Shown one piece after another: positions 12,201 to 20,229 of a stretch of DNA of 64,000 nucleotides. Where the stretch lies: NCBI GenBank assembly GCA_023229575.1, contig JALNYZ010000019.1, forward strand, positions 9,801 to 73,800, read 5' to 3'. The notes below the pieces were generated by a model. That model did not search any database and was not told the DNA's origin. It saw only the letters and a list, made by a program, of their open reading frames with translations. The translations under genes were made by a program, and so were the position numbers. The DNA comes from Prolixibacteraceae bacterium (GTDB lineage Bacteria; Bacteroidota; Bacteroidia; Bacteroidales; Prolixibacteraceae). Positions within the stretch are counted from its first letter, which is position 1. Every line of letters starts with the position of its first letter.

Positions 12201-15200
12201 TAACTGTTACCGGGGAGGTGGTGGTGTTAAACAAAGTCTCATTCGGATTACCTGTCCCGGAGGTGGAAGCGTTACTGATTCCGGCTACGGCAGCACGGCT
12301 CCAGGAGAAGACAGTGCCGGACGCCGGACTAGTCGGGGTATAACTGAATGAGGTACCACTGCAAATAGCGGGCGGACTCAAACCACTGCTAAGGGTTGGG
12401 TAAGGATTAACCGTTACCGTAACTGAATAGGTGGATGGATTGGCACATCCGTTGATACTCAACGAGTAAACATAAGTTACAACGATAGGGACAGCTGTTG
12501 TGTTGACCAAAGTTTCATTTGGATTGCCCGTTCCACTGTTGAACCCATTGCTGATACCAACGACAACGGCACGGGTCCAGCTAAACAGTGTTCCGGGTGT
12601 CGAACTGGTTGGGGTATAACTGAAAACAGATCCGCTGCACACTACAGGCGCAGTTAAATTACTGGTCAATATAGCTGTTGGGCTAACAGTTATCACAACA
12701 TTCTGCGGATTAGTACAACCACCAATACCCAATGAATAGACATAAGTAACATTGATCGGGACGGTACTTGCATTTACCAATATCTCACCAATATTCCCAT
12801 TTCCCGATGAAGCAGGATTGCTGATACCTGCAACTGTTGCACGACTCCAGGAGTATGTAATCCCGGCGGTAGTACTCGTTGGTGCATAGCTAAAGATATT
12901 GCCGCTGCAAATGGCCGGGGGGGTCAGACTACTGCTTAGCACCGGAGAAGGATTGACGACTACCACCACGCTATAGGTAGAAGGATTGGTGCACCCATTG
13001 GCTGAAACGGTATAGAGATAGGTTACAGTGACTGGTGATCCGGTCGTATTAACAAGGGTCTCATTTGGATTGCCAGTGCCACTGCCAAGGGCATTACTGA
13101 TACCCAAAACTGCTGCGCGGCTCCAGCTAAAAATTGTTCCGGGCGTTGAACTAGTCGGAACATAACTGAAAACTGTGTTATTGCATATCGCCGCAGGTGT
13201 AAGGGTGCTTGTCAGTACAGGAGTAGGATTAACCCTAACTGTAACATTAAGGACATTGCTGCATCCGTTGGCACTCAGATTGTATGCATAAGTTACCACA
13301 ACCGGAAGCGCTGAGGTATTTGTCAAAGTCTCATTGGGGTTACCCAGCCCACTGCCGGAGGCATTACTAATGCCAGCTACAAGGGCACGGCTCCAGTTGA
13401 AAGTGGTGCCCGGGGTCAGGCTTGACGGGATGTAGCTAAATATTGACCCGCTGCAAATGGCCGGAGGGGTGAGGGTGCTGCTAAGCGTAAGGGTCGGATT
13501 AACCGTTACGGTAACATTCTGGGTGTTGCTGCAACCATTGGCCCCCAAAGTATAAACGTAGGTCACAACAACGGGTGAACCTGTCGTATTGACCAGGGTT
13601 TCGTTCACATTTCCGGTACTGTTTGCCGGGGCATTGCTGATGCCGGCTACCGCAGCGCGGCTCCATGCAAAGGTAGTGCCTGTAGCGGATGCAGTCGGGC
13701 TATAACTGAAAGTAGTGCCACTACAAATTGCCGGCGCTACAAAACCGCTGGTCAGGGTTGGTAATGGATTTACGTTTACATTGACCGAATAGGTAGTTGA
13801 ATTGATACATCCGTTGCTACTCAGTGTATAGACGTAAGTCACGACAATTGGCAGTGGTGTAGTGTTGACCAGGGTCTCGTTCGGATTGTCTGTGCCGCTG
13901 CCAAAGGCATTGCTGATACCTGCAACAACCGCTCGTGTCCATCCAAAGGTCACGCCTGCCGTCAAACTGGTTGGGGAGTAACTGAAAACCGATCCGCTGC
14001 ATACATCTGGCGGCGTTAAGCTGCTGGTCAGGGTAGGAGTTGGATTAACCGTCACAACAACATTATAGGTCGTTGGATTGGCACATCCGCCAACCAAAAC
14101 AGTATAGACATAGGTAACCGCGATAGGCGCTGCAGTCGTATTGCCCAATGTCTCGTTCGGATTAAAAGTGCCGCTCGCAGAAGCGTTACTGATACCCGGA
14201 ACAACAGCCCTGCTCCAGTTGAAACTTGCCCCTGGAGTGGAACTGGTCGGAGTGTAACTGAAAACTGTATTGCTGCAAATGGCAGGAGGTGACAGACTGC
14301 TTGTAAGGGCAGGGTATGGATTCACAACAACTGTGACACTATAGGTTGTTGGATTCGTACATCCGTTGGAGGAAAGTGTGTATAGATAAGTTACAGTAAC
14401 AGGAAGAGTGGATGTATTGATTAAAGTCTCACTGGGATTATTAATTCCAAATGTCGCTGCATTACTTATACCAGGAACCGCAGCCCGACTCCAGTTAAAG
14501 GTAACCCCGGAAGCTGAACTGGTTGGGATATAGCTGAAAACAGAATTGCTGCAAATGGAAGGCGCAGTTAAACTACTGGTTAATACAGGAGTAGGATTAA
14601 CCCGAACCACAACATTCTGAACATTGCTGCATCCATTGGCCGATAGCGTATAAATGTAGGTTACATTGATCGGATCAGCGGTTGTATTAACCAAAATCTC
14701 CTGAGGGTTATTGGTGCCAGACGCAGTTGGGTTACTGATTCCAGTAACGACCGGACGTCTCCAGTTAAAAGTAGTACCACTTGTTGCACTTGCCGGCAAG
14801 TAATCGAACGAAGTATTGTTACATATATCAGAGGGTGTCAAGGTACTGCTCAAAACCGGCAGGGGTTCAACGGACACGTTAACATTCTGAATATTTGTAC
14901 AACCATCGTAAGTCAATGTAAACACATAAGGAACATTGATTGTGGAAGTTGTCGTATTGTACAAAATCTCAGCAGGATTCCCGGAACCACTGTTTGTCGC
15001 ATTGCTGATGCCGGGTATAAATGCACGACTCCAGCTAACCGTTGTTCCGGGCAATGATTCTGTATGGTTATAGGTGAAAATAGAATTACTGCAGATCGAA
15101 ATAGGACCCATTGGGCTAGTAAGTACTGATGAAGGAATGACATTAACATTGACCGAATAGGTGGAAGGATTGGAACATCCATTGATACTTAACGTAAAAA

Positions 15201-18200
15201 TATATGTGACAGTAACCGGAAGCGCTGTTGTATTGACCAAAATTTCAGTAATATTTCCTGTACCACTGGCCGGCAGATTACTTATTCCGGCAACAGCTGC
15301 ACGGGTCCAGCTAAAAAAGGTCCCAGGGGTCAGACTTAAAGGTATATAATTGAATACCGAAGAGCTGCAAATATCGGGTGGTGTCAGACTACTCGTCAAA
15401 ATTGGAGTTGGATTTACAGAAACGACAACATTTTGAACATTGGTACATCCGTTGGCTGACAATGTATAAACATAGGTGACATTTACGGGTGAATTCGTTG
15501 TGTTAACCAAAGTCTCATTGGGATTGCCCGTTCCACTTGCCGGAGCGTTGCCAATGCCTGGAACTGCTGCACGCGACCAGTTGAAAGTAGTCCCTCCAAC
15601 GGCACTCGCCGGAACATAACTAAAATTTGAATTGTTGCAAATGGCCGGTGGAGTCAATGTACCGGATAATACCGGAACAGGATTAACTATGACCACTACA
15701 TTCTGAATCCTGCTACATGCACCAATGGACAAAGTATAAATATAGGTAACAGCTATAGGTGCATTGCTTGTATTGACCAGGATCTCATTAGGGTTATCGG
15801 TTCCGGTTGCTGCCAAATTACTGATACCTGCTATTGCCGGCCGGTTCCACCCAAATGTTACTCCCGGCGAAGAACTGGTCGGTACATAACCAAACAAACC
15901 ATTACTGCAAATTGACGGTGGGCTCAGTGAACTTGTCAACCCGGGAACTGGGTTAACCGTAACATTTACATTTTGCACATTGCTGCATCCATTTGCATTC
16001 AAGGTATATGCATAGGTAACCACCACAGGAAGGGCAGTTGTGTTGATCAGTGTTTCATTCGGGTTACCTGAACCGCTTGATGCCGGATTACTGATACCGG
16101 GAACTGCTGACCTGGTCCAGTTAATGGTAGTTCCTGGTGTAAGACTGGCAGCAGGATAATTAAATGCCGTATTACTGCAAATAGCAGGTGGTGTCAGACT
16201 GGTTGATAAAGCAGGTGTAGGATTAACAGTGACAACTACATTCTGAACATTCGTACATCCACCATACACCAAAGTATAGACATAGGTAACATTAACCGGC
16301 AATGGACTGTTGTTTATCAGTGTCTCACTGATCCCGTTCGACCCGCTTGCTGCGGCATTTGAGATCCCTGGAATTACATTGCGGCTCCAGCTAACCGTTG
16401 TACCCGGTAAGGAGGTTGTAGGGTTATAGGTAAAATTTGTGCTACTGCATATTGCAAGTGGGGTCAATGTACTTGTTAAAATCGAAGAAGGGATGACACT
16501 AACATTCACATTATAGGTAGTAGGATTTGCACAACCACTGATACTGACGGTGTAGATGTAAGTGACAGTCACCGGTAGCAATGTTGTGTTGATCAATGTC
16601 TCGTTTGGGTTGCTCGTTCCACTGGCAGTAGCATTGCTAATCCCTGCGACTGCGGCCCTGTTCCATGAATATACTGCCCCAACAACGTTACCCGTGGGCA
16701 CATAGCTGAACGGCGTACTGCTGCAGATACCCGGAGGACTCAAACTACTTGTTAACGTTGGTGTTGGATTCACCGACACAACCACATTTTGTGTATTACT
16801 GCATCCCGGGGCACTCAGGGTATAAACATATGTAACGCTCACTGCAGCATTGGAGGTATTAATCAGTGTCTCATTGGGATTACCTGCCCCGCTGCCAGCC
16901 GTGTTGCTGATTCCAGGCACTGCCGCCCTCGTCCATCCGGTTACGGTACCATTGGCCGAGGTAGGATTGTAACTGAAAGATGTATTGCTGCAGATAGCCG
17001 GAGGTGTGAGCGTACTGCTTAAAGTAGGCAATGGGTTGACTATTACAACGACATTTTGGTTGTTAATGCATCCGTTCCCTGCCAAAGAGTAGGAATAGGT
17101 AACATTGATGGGAGAGGTGGTGGTATTGACCAGGTTCTCTAAAGGATTTCCGGAACCACTGGATGCAGCATTGCTGATCCCGGCAACTACTGCCCTGGTC
17201 CAATTAAACGTGACACCCACTGAAGCACTGGCCGGAATATACGAAAATACGCCACCACTACAAATGCCAGGCGGGGTTAAACTACTTGAAAGTGTAGGAG
17301 TTGGGTTAACAATGACCGACACATTTTGAATATTGGTACAACCATTGGCTGTCAAGGTATATACATAAATAACGGAAACCGGATCATACGTAGTATTGGT
17401 CAATATTTCATTCGGATTTCCAGTGCCTACCGAGGCAAGATTGCTGATTCCAACAACGGCAGCCCTGTTCCATGAGAAATTAACACCAGTTGTCAGACTG
17501 GAAGGATTATAGCTGAAAACTGTTCCACTGCAAATTGAAGGAGGTGTGAGGTTACTTGTTAAAACTGGTGTGGGATTGACAATTACAGAAACATTTTGTG
17601 AATTTGTACATCCATTTGCAGTCAAAGTGTAATCATAAATTACTGTCAACGGAAAAGCTGTAGTATTGATTAATACCTCATTGGGATCCCCGGTCCCACC
17701 GGCTGGGGTATTGCTGATACCGACTACGGGTGCCCTGTTCCAGCTAAAGGATGTACCGACCGTAGAACTTGTTGGTGTATAATTAAATGCAGTGCCCGTA
17801 CAGATGGAAGGAGGTGTCAGGCTGCTCGTTAATACCGGGGTTGGGTTTACAACAACGACAACATTATAGGTTGTAGGATTGGTACATCCATTGGCGCTCA
17901 AAGTGTAGGCGTAAGTAACACTAACTGGTGAAGAGGTGGTGTTAACAAGTGGTTCATTAGGATTACCCGTACCACTTGCCAAAGCATTACTGATACCGGG
18001 AACAACTGCCCTATTCCACAAAAAGGTTGTGCCGGGAGTAGAACTCAACGGGGTATAACTAAAGAAAGAATTGCTGCAAATGGCAGGTGGGGATGTACTG
18101 CTTGTCAACACAGAGGCAGGATTAACCGTTACCACCACATTGTAGGTAACAGGATTGGTGCACCCATTCGCGGTAACTGTGTAATTGTACGTTACAGATA

Positions 18201-20229
18201 CTGGCAAGTTGGTTGTATTTACAAGCGTTTCGTTGGGATTACCTGTACCGCTTGAGGCTGGATTACTGATACCTGCAACTGATGAACGGCTCCAGGCAAA
18301 TGTTGCCCCGGCCGTGATACTGGTTGGATTGTAAATAAAGACTGTGCCACTGCAAACTGCAGGCGGTGTTAAAGTACTGCTCAGTGCCGGAGCCGGATTT
18401 ACCACTACCGTGACATTGGTACTGCTAGTACAACTTCCTGAATTCAAGGTATATACATAAACAACATTAACCGGGGCCGGAGTTGTATTCGTCAGGACTT
18501 CATTTGGATCGTTCGTCCCGCTGGCTGCAGTATTGCTAATACCTGCAACGGCGGCACGGCTCCAAGAAAATGTCGTACCAGCCATAGAACTGGTCGGGGT
18601 ATAACTTAGCACAGTTCCGCTGCATATTGGCGGAGGGGTCAGGCCACTTGTCAATACCGGCGCCGGATTAACCTGCAATACAACATTAAAGGTTACTGGA
18701 TTTGTACAGCCATTGGCGCTCAAAGTATAAACATACGTTACATTTACCGGCCCTGCAGTGGTGTTGTTCAGTGGCTCATTGATCGTACCCGTACCACTTG
18801 ATGCACCGTTACTGACACCCGCGACAACGGCCCTGGTCCATGAAAAGGTGGATCCGGGGGTTGAACTCGTTGGCGTATAGATAAAAAATGAATTGTTGCA
18901 GATGGCAGGCGGTGATAAACTGCTCGTTAAAACCGGATCAGGATTCACAGACACCACGACAATAAAAGTAATCGGATTGGTACACCCGTTTGCAGTAACG
19001 GAGAAAATATAAGTCACAGATACCGGGTTAGCACTTGTATTGACCAGGGTCTCATTTGGATTGCCTGTTCCGCTGGCTGAAGCGTTACTGATTCCAGCTA
19101 CGGTTGACCTACTCCAGGCAAATGTGGCCCCCGCCGTAAGGCTGGCAGGAGTGTAACTGAAAACGCTCCCGCTACAGATTGCGGGAGGGGACAAGGTGCT
19201 GCTCAAAGTCGCTGCAGGATTGATGACAGCAGTTACATTGTAAGTGCTGGTGCAACCTGCAGCATTCAATGTGTATACATAAACAACATTTACAGGAGAA
19301 GTTGTCGTATTGATAAGACTCTCGTTAGGGCTGTTTGTGCCACTTGATGAAATGTTACTGATTCCGGGAACAGCCGCCCGGCTCCAGCTAAAAGTAACTC
19401 CGGAAGTGGAACTGGTAGGAGTATAGCTGAATACCAATCCGCTGCAGGTTGCAGGCGGGGAAACACTGCTGGTAAGAACCGGGGTTGGATTCACCTGCAC
19501 CACAACGTTGTAGGTTGTAGGATTGGTACATCCGTTGGCGCTTAAGGTATAGATGTAAGTAACACTTACCGGACTTGAGGTGGTATTGTTCAATGGTTCA
19601 TTAGGATTGCCGGTTCCACTGGCCGGCGCATTGCTGATACCTCCCACTGCCGCCCTGGTCCATGAAAAAGTGGTTCCAACGGTTGAACTTGTAGGGATAT
19701 AACTGAAAAATGAATTGTTACAGATAGCAGGCGGGTTCAGTGAGCTTGACAAGACAGGGAAAGGGTTAACGGTAAGAAGTTGCTGTGCAAATACTGTTCC
19801 TCCAACACCGCCAGTAATCGTATAAATAATGTCACAAGCTCCCGCACTAACTGCCGTAACCAACCCTGTTGCTGCATTTACCGTGGCTATTGCCGCATTG
19901 CTGCTGCTCCATGCCCCGGTACCTCCATCGAGGACCACTCCATTGGCACTATAAGTTGCAGTCGCCCCAATACACAAGGGAGTAGCTCCTGTGACGGAGG
20001 TGACAGTAGCTACAGGAGCCCCGGGATTTGTAGCTAAGGTATTTTCAGAATTAATGGATGACTTATCAACAATAGATCCGACGAGCTTGAAATCAACCGG
20101 TACAGATCCGGCATTAACAGTCCTGGCATCAAGATTTCCAATCCAAAATAGACATATTAGTATCAGCCGAATTTTACCATTACGTAAAACTCCGCGAAAA
20201 CGATTCTTTAACCTCTGTATAACAACCAT
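3262..20229 (-). CDS. Giant T9SS type B adhesin-like protein with PKD-like and Ig-like arrays
   Basis: This is one uninterrupted frame of 5655 residues, over a quarter of the window. Order: signal peptide (about 1-40, with a long basic n-region); Big_2-like domain (about 72-153); 32 tandem PKD-like units of about 90 residues (about 157-3063), each with a PPxIC, W(S/T/N)R, GISN, NExLxNT, TYxYTL and GC-T/S pattern; further PKD-like domains (about 3064-3565); about 14 Ig_7-like units with WY/WF-(D/T)-TxTGG and TYYAEA (about 3567-4745); more PKD/Ig-like domains with YxWSGPxGF; a SprB-like repeat (near 5300-5440); an HYR-like domain (about 5474-5558); and a gliding-motility-associated CHU_C/type B sorting domain with SPNGDGVNDKF (about 5559-5655). 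These parts predict a very long secreted surface fibre exported by the T9SS. Its ligand is unknown. The start is ATG just before the signal peptide. Confidence 0.9.
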   Translation of the reverse strand: MVVIQRLKNRFRGVLRNGKIRLILICLFWIGNLDARTVNAGSVPVDFKLVGSIVDKSSINSENTLATNPGAPVATVTSVTGATPLCIGATATYSANGVVLDGGTGAWSSSNAAIATVNAATGLVTAVSAGACDIIYTITGGVGGTVFAQQLLTVNPFPVLSSSLNPPAICNNSFFSYIPTSSTVGTTFSWTRAAVGGISNAPASGTGNPNEPLNNTTSSPVSVTYIYTLSANGCTNPTTYNVVVQVNPTPVLTSSVSPPATCSGLVFSYTPTSSTSGVTFSWSRAAVPGISNISSSGTNSPNESLINTTTSPVNVVYVYTLNAAGCTSTYNVTAVINPAATLSSTLSPPAICSGSVFSYTPASLTAGATFAWSRSTVAGISNASASGTGNPNETLVNTSANPVSVTYIFSVTANGCTNPITFIVVVSVNPDPVLTSSLSPPAICNNSFFIYTPTSSTPGSTFSWTRAVVAGVSNGASSGTGTINEPLNNTTAGPVNVTYVYTLSANGCTNPVTFNVVLQVNPAPVLTSGLTPPPICSGTVLSYTPTSSMAGTTFSWSRAAVAGISNTAASGTNDPNEVLTNTTPAPVNVVYVYTLNSGSCTSSTNVTVVVNPAPALSSTLTPPAVCSGTVFIYNPTSITAGATFAWSRSSVAGISNPASSGTGNPNETLVNTTNLPVSVTYNYTVTANGCTNPVTYNVVVTVNPASVLTSSTSPPAICSNSFFSYTPLSSTPGTTFLWNRAVVPGISNALASGTGNPNEPLVNTTSSPVSVTYAYTLSANGCTNPTTYNVVVVVNPTPVLTSSLTPPSICTGTAFNYTPTSSTVGTSFSWNRAPVVGISNTPAGGTGDPNEVLINTTAFPLTVIYDYTLTANGCTNSQNVSVIVNPTPVLTSNLTPPSICSGTVFSYNPSSLTTGVNFSWNRAAVVGISNLASVGTGNPNEILTNTTYDPVSVIYVYTLTANGCTNIQNVSVIVNPTPTLSSSLTPPGICSGGVFSYIPASASVGVTFNWTRAVVAGISNAASSGSGNPLENLVNTTTSPINVTYSYSLAGNGCINNQNVVVIVNPLPTLSSTLTPPAICSNTSFSYNPTSANGTVTGWTRAAVPGISNTAGSGAGNPNETLINTSNAAVSVTYVYTLSAPGCSNTQNVVVSVNPTPTLTSSLSPPGICSSTPFSYVPTGNVVGAVYSWNRAAVAGISNATASGTSNPNETLINTTLLPVTVTYIYTVSISGCANPTTYNVNVSVIPSSILTSTLTPLAICSSTNFTYNPTTSLPGTTVSWSRNVIPGISNAAASGSNGISETLINNSPLPVNVTYVYTLVYGGCTNVQNVVVTVNPTPALSTSLTPPAICSNTAFNYPAASLTPGTTINWTRSAVPGISNPASSGSGNPNETLINTTALPVVVTYAYTLNANGCSNVQNVNVTVNPVPGLTSSLSPPSICSNGLFGYVPTSSSPGVTFGWNRPAIAGISNLAATGTDNPNEILVNTSNAPIAVTYIYTLSIGACSRIQNVVVIVNPVPVLSGTLTPPAICNNSNFSYVPASAVGGTTFNWSRAAVPGIGNAPASGTGNPNETLVNTTNSPVNVTYVYTLSANGCTNVQNVVVSVNPTPILTSSLTPPDICSSSVFNYIPLSLTPGTFFSWTRAAVAGISNLPASGTGNITEILVNTTALPVTVTYIFTLSINGCSNPSTYSVNVNVIPSSVLTSPMGPISICSNSIFTYNHTESLPGTTVSWSRAFIPGISNATNSGSGNPAEILYNTTTSTINVPYVFTLTYDGCTNIQNVNVSVEPLPVLSSTLTPSDICNNTSFDYLPASATSGTTFNWRRPVVTGISNPTASGTNNPQEILVNTTADPINVTYIYTLSANGCSNVQNVVVRVNPTPVLTSSLTAPSICSNSVFSYIPTSSASGVTFNWSRAAVPGISNAATFGINNPSETLINTSTLPVTVTYLYTLSSNGCTNPTTYSVTVVVNPYPALTSSLSPPAICSNTVFSYTPTSSTPGASFNWSRAVVPGISNASASGTFNPNETLGNTTAAPIAVTYVYTVLVGGCANPTTYNVVVTVNPTPTLTSSLTPPDVCSGSVFSYSPTSLTAGVTFGWTRAVVAGISNAFGSGTDNPNETLVNTTPLPIVVTYVYTLSSNGCINSTTYSVNVNVNPLPTLTSGFVAPAICSGTTFSYSPTASATGTTFAWSRAAVAGISNAPANSTGNVNETLVNTTGSPVVVTYVYTLGANGCSNTQNVTVTVNPTLTLSSTLTPPAICSGSIFSYIPSSLTPGTTFNWSRALVAGISNASGSGLGNPNETLTNTSALPVVVTYAYNLSANGCSNVLNVTVRVNPTPVLTSTLTPAAICNNTVFSYVPTSSTPGTIFSWSRAAVLGISNALGSGTGNPNETLVNTTGSPVTVTYLYTVSANGCTNPSTYSVVVVVNPSPVLSSSLTPPAICSGNIFSYAPTSTTAGITYSWSRATVAGISNPASSGNGNIGEILVNASTVPINVTYVYSLGIGGCTNPQNVVITVSPTAILTSNLTAPVVCSGSVFSYTPTSSTPGTLFSWTRAVVVGISNGFNSGTGNPNETLVNTTAVPIVVTYVYSLSINGCANPSTYSVTVTVNPYPTLSSGLSPPAICSGTSFSYTPTSPASGTVFSWSRAAVAGISNASTSGTGNPNETLFNTTTSPVTVTYAYSLSANGCTNPSIYNVQVVVNPTMTLSSTFTPPAICSGSVFSYVPTSPTPGVTFNWSRAAVVGISNVAGSGTGNPNETLTNTSALPIVVTYTYTLGSGGCTNSYNVLVTVNPTPVLTSSLTPAAICSNSVFSYSPMSSTPGAIFSWSRSAVAGISNSANTGINNPNEILVNTTSSPISVSYVYSLSANGCTNPSTFTVAVTVDPAPSLSSSLAPPAICSGNLFNYTPASTIAGAVMTWRRASVPGIIQTSSSGSGSISEFLTNSSAAPVYVIYQYTLLASGCTNIQDVVVTVNPTPVLTSSLAAPPICSGTNFQYAATSATAGTIFSWTRAGIPGILQPASVGVGDINEVLTNTTNAPVVVTYGYTLTANGCPGISYNVTVTVNPTPPIPVITPPGPVSFCAGGNVILSAPAGYSSYLWSNGASSQNIIVTTTGSYSVVVKDANGCQSASSTPVATSILPIATAFAGSNGLICAGTNFNITGATATNYSSFVWNTSGTGTFINGTTLSPIYLPSVSDQNTGVVTLTLTAYSIPPCVTTVQDNLILTIRPLPTVNAGVDKNLCYPATLFVSGAIATNYQNPSWTHNGTGTLTGNFTLTPTYHPGLADVGNTVKLTLSVDALAPCATTVSDFMLIQVDALPGNPGAISGPAGSRCKGTTATYSVLPIPQAVNYNWSLPSGISIVSGANSNTVNVLFGPGAVSGNITVYGSNSCGNGLVSTLPVVVSDIPANPGSISGSTAICQGSTGLIFSVTPVNGATGYTWTVPSGATITSVPPLTNSITVDFGMASMNGNVTVYASNGCGNGPVSSKAVQVNIKPATPVITASGNPTTFCEGGNILLSGPTNGFNYLWSPGGATTQTNVVTTTGNYSVVVTDPATGCSSAASNIISITVNPAPAAPASTGFITQCWNNVGPAPLLDASTVTSSAAGTTIKWYDAPVAGNVVVLPILNAAGTVTYYAEASNNVTGCKSLNRTPVVLTISNNPPAPIAIPSTPTCESPGLILTATATTVAGTTILWYTTPTGGLPVSPTLSIPGTKTFYAEASNGFCTSLTRSAAVTLTILPAPAAPVSGGDITRCLDIPAVIYTAIATAPAGSTVVWYDFPSGGAPVSPTWSSLGSKTFYAESKNSTTLCASLVRIPVTINIISHPAPPAFAPNVIECERSPLQTLTFTAPVPPGSTVKWYNNVAGGLPLATAPTLHAIGTATYYASTDNGVCESSTRTAVTMQINPAPPAPFSLGDKTICETTPPTTLKADDQIGAQGPGISLKWYMSSSGGTEVANATLGNVGTITYYAEAYQVATGCASLNRSTPVKLTINDSPDQPVTNLAIQEACQTSAGVTLTATATATGGATVQWYTAATGGTLVPSPTLSAPGTVTLWAEALLGNCTSPSPRTTSVKLTIDPNPAPPSVTNPPPKCDDGTPMAVSASVPSGIEVIWFDTATGGSPVTPTPSLTGPGKIIYYAEARNIATDCRSLSRTSQTLEIKAAPADPVADSDITVCATSPVQTITASATSPDGSPVKWYRTATGGSPVTPNLSVIGTVTFYAEADNGSCKSKNRSGQTLTIYPVPLPPKGKPELKLCSDDPRVATDNFNSQVIPAGSAGIEWFSTSTGGEPLDHIPTFSELVPGTTVFYAGSKDNVTVCQSLTRTAATVTINPQPLDPVSAGDVTACVQSPVQVLRATVLTPVDGATIVWYTTATGNTTVASPVLNHIGTISYWAEAKLGTCISANRAMVTLTINPVPAAPTVGASGNHLTACESAAGLDANAAINIVPGTTIKWYDSATNGIEVSPIQTTPGDRILFAEASYSTGCKSPTRTRVLLTVDPNPADPVGIDLIECANTPVQTITAQVVTPPAGVTITWYDAPTGGSIVPSPTWDQIGTKPYFASASLGSCISANRAQSVLTIHDRPTAPVSTGDIIECESSLPVNANSAINNPDPSITIKWFDQPTNGFEVASPVITFVGTKTYYAEARNSSDCPSATRTAVKMTIQKTPPTPVKKGDISECEKTPLQTLDANTAIIPVAGWTLVWYDDTGVILTGSPTLNKVGTVTYLAAYQESSVKHCESPRTPIKLTISTPPKATAYSNTPLTLGSDLHLNGGPKGTDFTYLWTAPGGLTYAPLDGNVTIPGVIASDAGTYKLTVTSISTGCATTVTTQVVIFSASAGYQQVCMGGTLVLTGWPDNMKSYDWSGPDGFTSSLQNPFIDNVTAKNEGVYTLTVTDSKGIQSIGTVNVIINPLPEPFAQANTPVCQSGTLQLTGGPDDMLSYSWSGPNGYNSILQNPLPIKTPVPGNYVLTVVDKVNHCAAKDTILVEILRPVASADPICLGNTLRLKAAPSGMSSYKWTGPAGFTSNLQFPTIQNVTTANLGDYFLTITDNTGCTPPAVSTTVTLGNPPNASITISPNVNPICEGSDVVFMGGPTGTTETYTYEWKGPNGFSSVDQNPPVITNIRSVNSGLYTLTVTNSAGCSSTAQLNLNVSAVKFNGTYGPYCVNDSKVALSVSPAGVVLSGTGISGNSTSGYTFDPAVANIGVHPIAYTYTNGICSIRNSFNIEVVGSPKVVTNTVVLKSCSGVTADLTLPPVTAGSTAGLIFTYWSDAKATTAVTTPTAVGSGLYFIKGATASGKCWDIQSVTVGQPDSLRASILASPQLNCPGDSTGTLTVNITLGTAPFNYQWSTTPLQSTATAAGLRAGLYTVVVTDAKMCSAAFTGEITEPAPIKVGFAKKSIQCLSDANGSARVDTINGSTDVAQLNSYKYLWNTPLPQTTREAVRLTALWHKVTLTSSSGCIQNDSVFINVDDVTPPTITCPKDIELTVQYIKSVDPNKYTVDLGKPFTYDNCAIDTVFNDSPAKFRTGLTKVVWTVTDQMGLMDTCTQRIFIKEIPTVPQLISPNGDGVNDKFVIDGLTSKNYENTQLLIFTRSGQLVFQSNNYELPENAWDGRYSESNFAKNQLVAPGVYYYILKLGGSSSQTMKGYLYVYY
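11313..14042 (-). repeat. Five-unit higher-order repeat (units 22-26 versus 27-31)
   Basis: Units 22 and 27 share VCSGSVFSY, WTRAVV and PIVVTYVY. Units 24 and 29 share LSST(L/F)TPPAICSGS and TNTSALP. Units 25 and 30 share LTPAAIC, and units 26 and 31 share AICSGN. The block boundary is near 12682, again about 1.36 kb per block. Confidence 0.65.
14317..17036 (-). repeat. Five-unit higher-order repeat (units 11-15 versus 16-20)
   Basis: Units 13 and 18 share an unusual preceding linker VIPSS, the SLPGTTVSWSR segment and an (S/T)xxFTYN start not found elsewhere. Units 12 and 17 share a (T/S)YxVNV(S/N)VIPSS end. Units 11 and 16 are both followed by VVVSVNPTP(T/I)LTSS. The block boundary is near 15684, giving blocks of about 1.36 kb. 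Confidence 0.65.
18120..19758 (-). repeat. Three-unit higher-order repeat (units 1-3 versus 4-6)
   Basis: Units 1 and 4 share ICNNSFF and NEPLNNTT, and unit 7 resembles them again with ICSNSFF and NEPLVNTT. Units 2 and 5 share the VNVVYVYTLN segment and a short CTS linker. Units 3 and 6 share AGATFAWSRS and TVTANGCTNP-like segments. The pattern implies block duplication of three units. The boundary near 18940 separates the two blocks. Confidence 0.65.

Larger units (their letters stand above)
11040..19760 (-). repeat. 32-unit tandem PKD-like array inside the giant gene
   Basis: Counting the conserved PPxIC(S/N) start of each unit gives 32 tandem copies averaging about 272 bases. Units keep their core residues but differ widely in the rest, so the array is old and not a recent identical expansion. 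No frameshift or stop interrupts it. Confidence 0.85.

Noticed and set aside
3580..17329. Many plus- and minus-strand open frames inside the giant adhesin gene
   Set aside because: They recur with the repeat period, lack domains or signals, and are shadows of the repetitive coding sequence.
11040..19760. CRISPR array or satellite DNA
   Set aside because: The repeats are about 272 bases, diverged, in frame and without spacers; they encode protein domains.
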